The translations under genes were made by a program, and so were the position numbers. The notes under the pieces are model-generated. The model ran no database searches. It was not told where the DNA came from and saw only the letters and a program-made list of their open reading frames with translations. A DNA stretch of 24,582 nucleotides from CAYOLL01 sp964404765 [NCBI: uncultured Gemmatimonadota bacterium] (GTDB taxonomy: Bacteria; 4572-55). Location: NCBI GenBank assembly GCA_964404765.1, contig CAYOLL010000086.1:1-24582 (forward strand), written 5' to 3'. Below, one piece after another: positions 1 to 6,530 of this stretch. Every line of letters begins with the position of its first letter. Within the stretch, counting starts at the first letter, position 1.

Positions 1-46
1 GGCGCAATCGGTAACTATTCTCGTTATGGGTGATTTTTGGCAGAAT

Positions 47-126
47 AAACCCTTAGGGTTTTCTTTACGGAGATGGTCAAAACTTGCCGGTTTTCACGCT
101 TTTGGCAGGAAAAACCCTAAGGGTTT
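47..126. repeat. Nested palindrome pair near the left edge
   Basis: The arms AAACCCTTAGGGTTTT (47-62) and AAAACCCTAAGGGTTT (111-126) are exact reverse complements, and each arm is itself a near-perfect palindrome. Both arms are also preceded by a similar TTTTGGCAG string (35-43 and 101-109). The first 190 bases show no convincing gene: the open frames are short, have no ribosome site and resemble nothing known. The structure may be an interspersed repeat or the terminator region of a gene left of the window. Its architecture (an inverted pair of self-complementary arms) matches the element at 10533-10595. Confidence 0.6.
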
Positions 127-189
127 AATAATGCAACTTCTAACCCTTGATCAGTATAACCAAAGTTGTCCGAAAAGGTTAAGCGTACT

Positions 190-346
190 TGCGTTAAACC
201 AATGTCATTAAGTTAAGCACAAGGCAAGATTGTCATGCTGAAAGCATCTTTTTTTAAAATAGTAAGGTGCTTGATTCGAAAAGGATTCTTTCAGAATGAC
301 TACATGGGTCGGCTTTCCTTAACTTAATGACATTGTGCGTTAAACC
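190..346. mobile_element. MITE-like element with terminal inverted repeats and flanking direct repeat
   Basis: An 18-bp perfect terminal inverted repeat, CAATGTCATTAAGTTAAG at 200-217 and its complement at 318-335, bounds a 136-bp element. It is flanked by the direct repeat TGCGTTAAAC at 190-199 and 336-345. The next C (200 and 346) also matches, so the duplication is 10 or 11 bp depending on where the element ends. The element has no coding capacity. Inside it lies a second, imperfect inverted pair, GTCATGCTGAAAGCATC (232-248) against GGATTCTTTCAGAATGAC (283-300). Terminal repeats plus an abutting duplication are the hallmarks of a non-autonomous transposed element; the donor transposase family is not identifiable here. 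Confidence 0.7.
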
Positions 347-356
347 GAAGTGTCAT

Positions 357-391
357 AAAACCCGTTGGATTTTTCCTGCCAGCGGGTTTTT
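357..391 (+). terminator. Rho-independent terminator-like hairpin
   Basis: AAAACCCGTTGG (357-368) pairs with CCAGCGGGTTTT (379-390) with one G-T wobble, followed by a T-rich run. It could stop transcription of a gene lying left of the window; the A-rich 5' side also makes it usable from the other strand. Nothing else is recognisable between 392 and the promoter at 469. Confidence 0.55.
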
Positions 392-468
392 GTTTAAAAC
401 TTCAGGTACCTTTTGTGGTTATGAAATTTTTGGTTTTGGGATTAAGTTCAAAATTCATAAGAAAGTAA

Positions 469-497
469 TTGAATTTTTTGCCCAATTCCTCTATTAT
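469..497 (+). promoter_or_regulatory. Sigma70-type promoter for the acyl-CoA synthetase
   Basis: A -35 box TTGAAT (469-474) and a -10 box TATTAT (492-497) are separated by exactly 17 bp in AT-rich DNA. Transcription would begin near 504 and leave a leader of about 80 nt before the ATG at 583. No other promoter-like pair of this quality lies upstream of the gene. Confidence 0.5.
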
Positions 498-582
498 CAT
501 AATTGTCTTGTGTAATTAAAAGGATTCAGCGGTCAAATCGTAGCTTAAGATGAGCAATTCACTTATTATTGGGGAGGAACTT

Positions 583-2352
583 ATGTTAACCCGCTGCTTT
601 GATTTCCTGCACTATCAACTTCAAACGTACCCGAACGCCAAAGCTTTTAACTACAAGGTTGACGGCCAATGGAAAAGCTGGAGTTCACAGGATGCTGTTG
701 ATATTGTCAACCGCATCAGTCTGGGTCTGGTAAAGCTGGGCATCAAAAAAGACGATAAAGTCGCGATTGTGTCTACCAATCGGCCCGAATGGAATTTCAT
801 TGATTTCGGCATTCAGCAAATTGGGGCAATTAGTGTCCCTGTTTATCCGACCATCACCATACCGGAGTTCAACTTTATTTTTGATCATTCGGAAACGATG
901 ATCATTTTTGTCGAGACGGAAGATTTATACAAAAAAGTTGTCGAAGCGACTAAGAGTCTGAGCAATGTGAGGGCCATTTTTACGTTTAACAAAATGACTT
1001 TTGCTAAACATTGGACGGAAGTGGAAGAGTTGGGCCGCAAGGAGAATGTGGCATCTTTGGATGCGCATCGGGCGGCTGTCAAACCGGAAGACCTGTTGAC
1101 GCTGATCTATACTTCGGGCACGACCGGGCGGCCCAAGGGCGTGATGCTGACTCACAGCAACATTGTCAGCAATGCGCTGGCGGTGCGCAGAGCCGTGCCG
1201 CAATTGACCGACAGGGATACCCGCACACTTAGCTTTTTGCCTTTGTGCCATATTTTTGAGCGAACGGCTTTGCACTTTTTTACTTACATTGGCGCATCGA
1301 TCTTCTATGCGGAAAACATGGAAAAAATCGCCGAAAACATCCGCGAAACAAAGCCAAATGTTTTTACGACCGTGCCGCGTTTGCTGGAAAAAGTCTATGA
1401 CAAAATCTACGCCAAAGGCGCGGCGCTAACCGGCGCTAAGAAAAAACTGTTCTTTTGGGCGCTGGATCTGGGTCTTAAATATGAGCCGCACCTCGATATG
1501 GGTTTTATTTATAACTTGAAGCTAAGCATTGCCCGCAAGCTGATCTTCAGCAAATGGCAGGAAGCCCTGGGCGGCCAGTTGAAGATGATCATTACCGGCG
1601 CGTCGGCTTTGCAGCCACGTCTGGGCCGCGTTTTCTGGGCGGCCGGCATCCCGATCCTGGAGGCCTATGGCTTGACCGAGACCTCACCGGGCATTTCTGC
1701 CAACCGCGCCGAACCGCACAATACCCGAATTGGCACGGTCGGCCAGATTTTGGAAGGCGTAACCGTTAAGATTGCCGAGGACGGCGAGATTTTGTGCAAA
1801 GGCCCGAACATCATGCTCGGCTATTACAAAGACAAGGAGCAAACCGATCAGGTCATCGACAAAGAGGGTTGGTTCCATACCGGCGATATTGGCGAATTTG
1901 TGGACGGTAAATTTCTGAAGATAACCGACCGCAAGAAGGAGATGTTCAAAACATCCGGCGGCAAGTACATTGCCCCGCAATTGATGGAAAATAAGTTTAA
2001 AGAATCGTTCCTGATCGAGCAGATTATGGTTACCGGTGAGAACCAAAAATTTCCATCAGCCTTGATCGTGCCTATGTTTGATGGACTGCGGGATTGGTGC
2101 AAGGAAAACGACATTCCATACACCACCAATGAAGAGATGATCAAGCATCCCAAAGTCCTGGCCAAATATCAGGAAGAGATTGATCATTATAATCATTTGT
2201 TTGCGCAATGGGAAAAGATCAAAAAATTTGTGCTTGCGCCGACAACCTGGGGCGTGGATTCGGGCGAGCTGACGCCGACGATGAAGTTAAAACGTCGTGT
2301 GGTGCACAAAAAATTTGAAAATGAGATCAAGGAAATTTACGGAGAAAGATGA
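583..2352 (+). CDS. Long-chain acyl-CoA synthetase (AMP-forming)
   Basis: This enzyme activates free fatty acids with ATP to acyl-AMP and then acyl-CoA, probably at the inner face of the cytoplasmic membrane. The 589-aa protein shows the ANL-superfamily core motifs in order: TSGTTGRPKG P-loop (about residues 178-187), YGLTETSPG (362-370), GWFHTGDIGEF (429-439), ITDRKKEMFKTSGGKYIAP (447-465) and a C-terminal SGELTPTMKLKRR stretch holding the catalytic lysine region. Length and motifs fit the FadD15/long-chain group. I chose ATG 583 because GGGGAGG at 571-577 stands 5 bp upstream; an in-frame ATG at 550 has no comparable site. A short coupled frame and a crotonase gene follow on the same strand, suggesting a fatty-acid activation/isomerisation unit. 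The exact chain length specificity cannot be read. Confidence 0.95.
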   Translation: MLTRCFDFLHYQLQTYPNAKAFNYKVDGQWKSWSSQDAVDIVNRISLGLVKLGIKKDDKVAIVSTNRPEWNFIDFGIQQIGAISVPVYPTITIPEFNFIFDHSETMIIFVETEDLYKKVVEATKSLSNVRAIFTFNKMTFAKHWTEVEELGRKENVASLDAHRAAVKPEDLLTLIYTSGTTGRPKGVMLTHSNIVSNALAVRRAVPQLTDRDTRTLSFLPLCHIFERTALHFFTYIGASIFYAENMEKIAENIRETKPNVFTTVPRLLEKVYDKIYAKGAALTGAKKKLFFWALDLGLKYEPHLDMGFIYNLKLSIARKLIFSKWQEALGGQLKMIITGASALQPRLGRVFWAAGIPILEAYGLTETSPGISANRAEPHNTRIGTVGQILEGVTVKIAEDGEILCKGPNIMLGYYKDKEQTDQVIDKEGWFHTGDIGEFVDGKFLKITDRKKEMFKTSGGKYIAPQLMENKFKESFLIEQIMVTGENQKFPSALIVPMFDGLRDWCKENDIPYTTNEEMIKHPKVLAKYQEEIDHYNHLFAQWEKIKKFVLAPTTWGVDSGELTPTMKLKRRVVHKKFENEIKEIYGER

Positions 2353-2459
2353 CCCGTTTAATCTTAATCGGTGAGGATGAATGGGCTAAAGCTGCCAATT
2401 CACATTCTGTTTCTTACCCTACCGGAGTCATTATCGAGGAGCTGGCATGTCCATTTTAA
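2349..2459 (+). CDS. Possible 36-aa small protein bridging two lipid genes
   Basis: An ATG overlaps the synthetase stop codon (ATGA at 2349-2352), and the frame runs 36 codons to TAA at 2457-2459, overlapping the start of the crotonase gene at 2447. The predicted peptide begins MTRLILIGEDEWAKAA and has no signal peptide or membrane segment. The overlap on both sides would allow translational coupling across the 94-bp gap. I recognise no family. It may equally be an accidental open frame or the remnant of a longer gene, so confidence is low. Confidence 0.3.
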   Translation: MTRLILIGEDEWAKAANSHSVSYPTGVIIEELACPF

Positions 2460-3205
2460 CAGAAGTCCGGGATCAAATCATGATTCTGACCTTGAATCGT
2501 CCGGAGAAGAAAAATGCGCTGACCCATGAGATGTACCGCACGCTCGATCAAGCGCTGGCGAAAGCTTCGGCTGATCCCGCCATCCGAGTTGTACTGCTGA
2601 CAGGCGCCGGTAGTGATTTTACCGGCGGGAATGACTTGCACGATTTTGCTACCATGAGTCAGGGGGAAATCCGACTGGAAGATCAGCCGGTCGTCCATTT
2701 AATTCACCGTGTCGTCACTTTTGAAAAGCCATTAGTCGCGGCGGTCAAAGGGCTGGCTGTGGGATTTGGCACGACGGTTTTATTGCATTGTGATGTGGTT
2801 GTGGTCGGTCGGTCGGCGCTGCTCAGTACGCCTTTTGTGCAATTGGGCTTGGTACCGGAATTTGGCAGCTCACTGCTTTTGCCGCAGCTTATCGGGCGGC
2901 AGTTAGCCAATCGCGCCTTGCTGCTCAATGAGCCTATTTCCGGGGAAGAGGCCTGGCGTATCGGGCTGGCCGGCTTTTTATGCGACGATGCTGATGTGGA
3001 AACGCTGGCCATAGAAAAATGCCGCAAATTAGCCCAACTTCCGGCTAACGCTGTCCGCGCCACCAAAAAACTGCTGAGCTCACCCGAACTTCGACGTCAG
3101 ATCGAGCAGACTCTGGCCGCCGAATTCAAAGCCTTTGCCGAGGGCTTGCAATCTCCCGAACATCAAGCGGCTCTGGTTGCCTTTTTTGAAAAACGCCGGA
3201 GTTGA
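2447..3205 (+). CDS. Crotonase-family enoyl-CoA isomerase/hydratase
   Basis: This 252-aa protein belongs to the enoyl-CoA hydratase/isomerase superfamily, which handles acyl-CoA thioesters through an oxyanion hole. Visible motifs are LNRPEKKNAL (16-25), GGNDLHDF (60-67, first oxyanion-hole region), KGLAVGFGTT (101-110, second oxyanion-hole region) and GLVPEFGSS (134-142) with the conserved Glu. The position holding the other catalytic Glu of true hydratases (in GGGCELAM-type motifs) is not acidic here (GFGTTVLL). This favours a delta3-delta2-enoyl-CoA isomerase-type activity over hydration, by family analogy. The start has GAGGAG at 2436-2441 with 5 bp spacing. It lies just downstream of the acyl-CoA synthetase, consistent with unsaturated fatty acid beta-oxidation. 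No thiolase or dehydrogenase gene is in the window. Confidence 0.9.
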   Translation: MSILTEVRDQIMILTLNRPEKKNALTHEMYRTLDQALAKASADPAIRVVLLTGAGSDFTGGNDLHDFATMSQGEIRLEDQPVVHLIHRVVTFEKPLVAAVKGLAVGFGTTVLLHCDVVVVGRSALLSTPFVQLGLVPEFGSSLLLPQLIGRQLANRALLLNEPISGEEAWRIGLAGFLCDDADVETLAIEKCRKLAQLPANAVRATKKLLSSPELRRQIEQTLAAEFKAFAEGLQSPEHQAALVAFFEKRRS

Positions 3206-3238
3206 TAATCCTGCAACAAGTTTGATGGTCTTTGAACA

Positions 3239-3275
3239 ACAAAAGCTCGCTTTCGAATTGAAAGCGAGCTTTTGT
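3239..3275. terminator. Strong bidirectional hairpin between convergent genes
   Basis: The arms ACAAAAGCTCGCTTTC and GAAAGCGAGCTTTTGT are perfectly complementary over 16 bp with a 5-nt loop. The hairpin lies between the crotonase stop (3205) and the convergent coiled-coil gene (stop at 3303). A-rich and T-rich ends on the two sides suit termination in both directions, although the T run is short. Confidence 0.7.
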
Positions 3276-3302
3276 GTTAATGGTCTGGCGGATTAAAAAT
3301 AA

Positions 3303-3698
3303 TCAGTGCGCTTGTTCCAATACGCTAAGTCGCCGGTCATGTTCTTTAAGTCTGACCTCGGTGGGTTCTATTCGGACGGTAGTTACGACGCGCTCTTGTT
3401 CATGAGTTTGGTAATTATGGCTCATACGGTCCAAGATCGTTAGTACCCGGTCGAAGTTCTGCTTGGACTCGACTTCACGTTTCTTGTCCAGATTATGAAT
3501 TTCTTGCAACAGCTTTAAAGCAACTTTATCCACATACTTTTTAAGATCGGTGTTGGACGAGTCTGTATATTGCTTAAGCTCCTGCTTTACATCCGTCAAA
3601 GCATCAGTCAAATCCGCCAGCGTGACTGTCTTTTTGGCGCGAATCGGCGTCGTTTTCTTTGAAGATTTTTCGGCGATTGATTCTTTTGCTTTTGGCAT
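3303..3698 (-). CDS. Small coiled-coil protein, function unknown
   Basis: The predicted 131-aa soluble protein has a Lys/Ser/Thr-rich N-terminal 25 residues (MPKAKESIAEKSSKK) followed by about 100 residues of charged helix with heptad-like spacing of Leu, Val and Ile, ending RLKEHDRRLSVLEQAH. There is no signal peptide or membrane segment. I chose ATG at 3698, preceded by AGGA about 7 bp upstream; an upstream TTG-started frame to 3770 would overlap the -35 box of a good promoter (3742-3770). The gene follows the ABC permease in the same direction but probably has its own transcript. Helical proteins of this kind can be structural or antitoxin-like. I do not recognise the family. Confidence 0.65.
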   Translation of the reverse strand: MPKAKESIAEKSSKKTTPIRAKKTVTLADLTDALTDVKQELKQYTDSSNTDLKKYVDKVALKLLQEIHNLDKKREVESKQNFDRVLTILDRMSHNYQTHEQERVVTTVRIEPTEVRLKEHDRRLSVLEQAH

Positions 3699-3741
3699 CC
3701 GGTTTTCCTTTACGTATCGATGTGTGAGTGACGGACGGTTC

Positions 3742-3770
3742 AGTATAACGAACGCCTGTTGGATCGTCAA
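3742..3770 (-). promoter_or_regulatory. Sigma70-type promoter for the coiled-coil gene
   Basis: Reading the - strand, TTGACG (3770-3765) and TATACT (3747-3742) are spaced by exactly 17 bp, close to the consensus. Transcription would start near 3735 and give a leader of about 37 nt before ATG 3698. This is the best promoter match in the window and supports the shorter start for the downstream gene. Confidence 0.6.
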
Positions 3771-3779
3771 GAGGAATTT

Positions 3780-4649
3780 TCAGAACTCTCGTCGGCTCAA
3801 TCCATACCGCCCCAAAATCACCAGAACTGCGCTATAAATCGCCAGTGCCAATAGCGACCACCAATCCAGACTTAAACCAACCGGGTCCCCGGCGGCTACG
3901 CTACCCGCAACATCCAGTACATTGCCGAAATGCGGCACAACGATATTCATGGCCCAATAGACAATTTGCGAAACGGTTGAGGGCGCTTTTGTTAGCGCTT
4001 GTGACATAATCTGGGCCATCATTGAATCCGGCTTCTCAAAGTAATCGGTAATCTGAAAAAAATAGGCTTGCAAAAAATCCAGGCCCATTATCCAACTGAC
4101 AATTAGGGTTACCAGGCCTAAAAAGCCGGCGGCAATGCCGGGCAGGACTAATGACAGCGTAGTGACAAACAGGGTCAGCGCCAGCAGCATAAAGAGAAGC
4201 AGGCCAAAACCGGCAAACGGCGCCAACAGCAGTGCTTTGATTTTGAATGCGGCCAGTGCATAGGCAATGACAAACAAAACCGTGGTATCTATTGCCACCA
4301 CCAGCCAAGTGCCGATAGTTTTACCCAACAGCCAGGTTATCCTGCTAATGGGGCGGGTCAAGATTAAGATGGCCCGCTTGTTTTGCAATTCACCGGCAAC
4401 GGCATTCATGCCCAAAAAGATGCTGCCCAGTGCGCCAAAAATGCTCAGAACACGAAAGCCCAGGCTAATAAACAACCCTACCTGGCTTTGCTCGGCCAAA
4501 ACCTGATTGTTAAGCTCCATATCGCCGCCCAATCCGCAGCAAGCAAAGAATAAAACAAAAAAACCACCGATCAGCAGCAAAACCAGCATAACTTTTGAGC
4601 GGATAAACTCACGGATCGTAATATCGACGATGGCAAAAAACGGGGTCAT
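3780..4649 (-). CDS. ABC-2 type transporter permease
   Basis: This 289-aa integral membrane protein is the probable channel partner of the ATPase encoded immediately upstream. An N-terminal helix after IREFIRSK, a large extracytoplasmic loop, and about five further hydrophobic segments, including a Leu/Ala-rich pair around residues 150-190, fit the ABC-2/NosY-like exporter permease fold. The NKRAILILTRPISR segment after the second helix is typical of the cytoplasmic coupling region in this group. Its ATG (4649) overlaps the stop of the ATPase gene by 4 bp, so translation is probably coupled. The substrate is not predictable; family members move lipids, drugs or copper-site maturation factors. 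Confidence 0.9.
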   Translation of the reverse strand: MTPFFAIVDITIREFIRSKVMLVLLLIGGFFVLFFACCGLGGDMELNNQVLAEQSQVGLFISLGFRVLSIFGALGSIFLGMNAVAGELQNKRAILILTRPISRITWLLGKTIGTWLVVAIDTTVLFVIAYALAAFKIKALLLAPFAGFGLLLFMLLALTLFVTTLSLVLPGIAAGFLGLVTLIVSWIMGLDFLQAYFFQITDYFEKPDSMMAQIMSQALTKAPSTVSQIVYWAMNIVVPHFGNVLDVAGSVAAGDPVGLSLDWWSLLALAIYSAVLVILGRYGLSRREF

Positions 4650-5590
4650 AAGCCCTCCTCCCGGCCCATGCCGACGCCGGCGCCTTCGGGCTTAACCAGC
4701 CGGAAAAAACGATCTTCCAGAGTTTCCTGCTGCGGCATTAGTCCGACGAGTTCGGCCCCGGCGGTCTTAACCAAGTCAGGAATTTGGGCCACATCGACGC
4801 CCTCTTTTAACGTTAAAATCAAATTGAGCTCCTTGCGTTTGATGTCCGTGCAGACACCGTTCAGGACCGGAATCAAGCTGTCAGTTATTTGACGAACTTG
4901 AATGGCAACAATATTTTGTCCGCCGCCGGCTAAAGCGGAAGTATCGGCCACGTCAATCAAACGGCCTTTTTTTAGAATGCCGACGCGGTCGCAGGCCTTT
5001 TCAATTTCCAGCAGCACGTGAGAGTTAAGGATGATGGTCATGCCGCGCTGTTTAAGGGTGATAAAAATATCCCGCATTTCCCTGCGTCCGATGGGGTCCA
5101 ATCCGGAAGTCGGCTCGTCCAGAATAAGCAGTTCCGGTTCATTAATCAAGGCTTGCGCAAAACCAATACGCTGCAACATACCTTTGGAAAATGTGCTGAT
5201 ACGCAAACGGCGCTGCTCATCCATGCCGACTAACTGCAGCAGCTCATCAATTTTGCGCTCCAGCTTGCTTTTTTCGATCTGACACAAACGTCCGTGAAAG
5301 CGCAAATACTCTTCCGGGGTCAAAAAGTCATGAATGTTCAGCACTTCGGGCAGATAGCCGATCTTGCGGTACGTGGCCGGATCGCCGGGTTGACGGCCAA
5401 AAACCTGGATCGAGCCGGATGTTGGGCGGATGAGTCCCAGCGCCAGTTTGATCGTAGTCGTTTTGCCGGCGCCATTCTGCCCCAGCAGGCCAAAAATCTC
5501 GCCGGGATTTAACTCCAGATTCAACTGCTCCAGCGCAGTAACGTTACCGTAGATTTTGCCAAGCTGGAACGCTTTAATAACAGGGGTCAT
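4646..5590 (-). CDS. ABC transporter ATP-binding protein
   Basis: The 314-aa protein is a nucleotide-binding subunit of an ABC-2-type exporter. Walker A GQNGAGKT (37-44), signature FSKGMLQRIG (134-143), Walker B LLILDEP (154-160), D-loop SGLDPIGRR and H-loop His191 are all intact, so it should hydrolyse ATP. A C-terminal extension of about 100 residues, after the core domain, is typical of the CcmA/NatA-like subfamily. It precedes and overlaps the permease gene by 4 bp, and lgt lies 43 bp upstream in the same direction, so lgt-ATPase-permease may share a transcript. Cargo is unknown. Confidence 0.93.
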   Translation of the reverse strand: MTPVIKAFQLGKIYGNVTALEQLNLELNPGEIFGLLGQNGAGKTTTIKLALGLIRPTSGSIQVFGRQPGDPATYRKIGYLPEVLNIHDFLTPEEYLRFHGRLCQIEKSKLERKIDELLQLVGMDEQRRLRISTFSKGMLQRIGFAQALINEPELLILDEPTSGLDPIGRREMRDIFITLKQRGMTIILNSHVLLEIEKACDRVGILKKGRLIDVADTSALAGGGQNIVAIQVRQITDSLIPVLNGVCTDIKRKELNLILTLKEGVDVAQIPDLVKTAGAELVGLMPQQETLEDRFFRLVKPEGAGVGMGREEGL

Positions 5591-5632
5591 AGATATGAAA
5601 ACCTTTCGCGTGTACGTTTTAAGGTTCAGAAT

Positions 5633-6427
5633 TCAGGGCATGTTTTCGCTCTTCGCTCCCGTTTGCAAGCGCACGACCAGCATAACAGCGCCAAAGGCAA
5701 TCATTGCCAGCGCTGTAATCTGGCTGGCCGTGAGATTTAAACCAAGCAGCGGCAGGAAGAAGCTTTTGTCAAATTCGCGGATAAAGTCAATCGAAAAGCG
5801 AGCGATGCCCATCAGCACGAAATAAAGAAAAAAAGTAAAACCTTCGACCGGCTTGACTTTGTCCGCCAACCACAAGATGCCGCAAATGACCAGCGAATAG
5901 AGCACCGCATAAAGCTGGGTCGGGTGCACGGCAATGCCGGGATATTCCATACCGGCGGAACTTTCCGGCGGAAAAACGACGCCCCAGGGCAGGTCACACG
6001 GGCCGCCATAACAGCAACCATTAAAAAAGCAGCCCAACCGTCCGACTGCCTGACCCAACGCCAGGCAGGGAATCAGCGTATCCGCTAATTTATAGAACGG
6101 CAATCGTGCCCGTTTAACATAAAAATAGCTGACAAGCATACCCAGCAAAACGCCGCCTTGAATGGACAGCCCGCCTTCCCATACCTTGAAAACGCTAAGG
6201 GGATTATCGGCATAAAGATGCCAGTGGAAAGTAACGTAATAAAGCCGTGCGCCGATAATGGATGAAATCAATATGTAGATAGACAAATCCATAATCATAT
6301 CAGGCTGAAAGCCGTGCTTTTGACCACGCAGGGTTCCCCAATAGATACTGACCATAAACGCAATAGCCAGCAATAGCCCGTAGGAACGGATTTGTAACAA
6401 ACCAAGATCGAGTATAATCGGGTGCAT
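5633..6427 (-). CDS. lgt: Prolipoprotein diacylglyceryl transferase
   Basis: Lgt transfers a diacylglyceryl group from phosphatidylglycerol to the lipobox cysteine of prelipoproteins in the inner membrane, the first step in lipoprotein maturation. The 264-aa sequence has about seven hydrophobic segments, the Lgt signature GRLGCFFNGCCYG (129-141) with its conserved Arg and Asn, the AVHPTQLYAVLYS motif (167-178) and an N-terminal IRSYGLLLA motif. Length is normal for the family. The GGLSIQGG segment (85-92) carries Gln where E. coli Lgt has His103. A substrate for this enzyme, the lipoprotein at 10883-11872, lies elsewhere in the window. Identification is secure. Confidence 0.97.
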   Translation of the reverse strand: MHPIILDLGLLQIRSYGLLLAIAFMVSIYWGTLRGQKHGFQPDMIMDLSIYILISSIIGARLYYVTFHWHLYADNPLSVFKVWEGGLSIQGGVLLGMLVSYFYVKRARLPFYKLADTLIPCLALGQAVGRLGCFFNGCCYGGPCDLPWGVVFPPESSAGMEYPGIAVHPTQLYAVLYSLVICGILWLADKVKPVEGFTFFLYFVLMGIARFSIDFIREFDKSFFLPLLGLNLTASQITALAMIAFGAVMLVVRLQTGAKSENMP

Positions 6428-6490
6428 AAATAGTTAATCCTTTTCACGTTATACACTTGATAGCAAAGTATCCCCTCAAAATTTCCGGGC

Positions 6491-6516
6491 AAACCTTGCG
6501 AAGCTTCGCAAGGTTT
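6491..6516. terminator. Perfect 26-bp palindrome, likely terminator or repeat
   Basis: AAACCTTGCGAAG is followed directly by its exact complement, with no spacer. It lies just after the aminopeptidase stop codon and before lgt. As RNA on the - strand it would form a hairpin ending in GGTTT, a weak terminator. The same half-site AACCTTGCGAAG occurs at 24556-24567 at the window edge, so it is probably a dispersed repeat used as a terminator. Confidence 0.5.
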
Positions 6517-6530
6517 TATTTTATCACGGC

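Noticed and set aside
26-515. Two short open frames of about 60 codons in the left intergenic region
   Set aside because: They have no ribosome site, run through palindromes and the MITE-like element, and resemble no known protein.
925-2165. Several antisense frames of 100-120 codons across the acyl-CoA synthetase
   Set aside because: The + strand gene has all family motifs; the antisense frames are low-complexity shadows of it.
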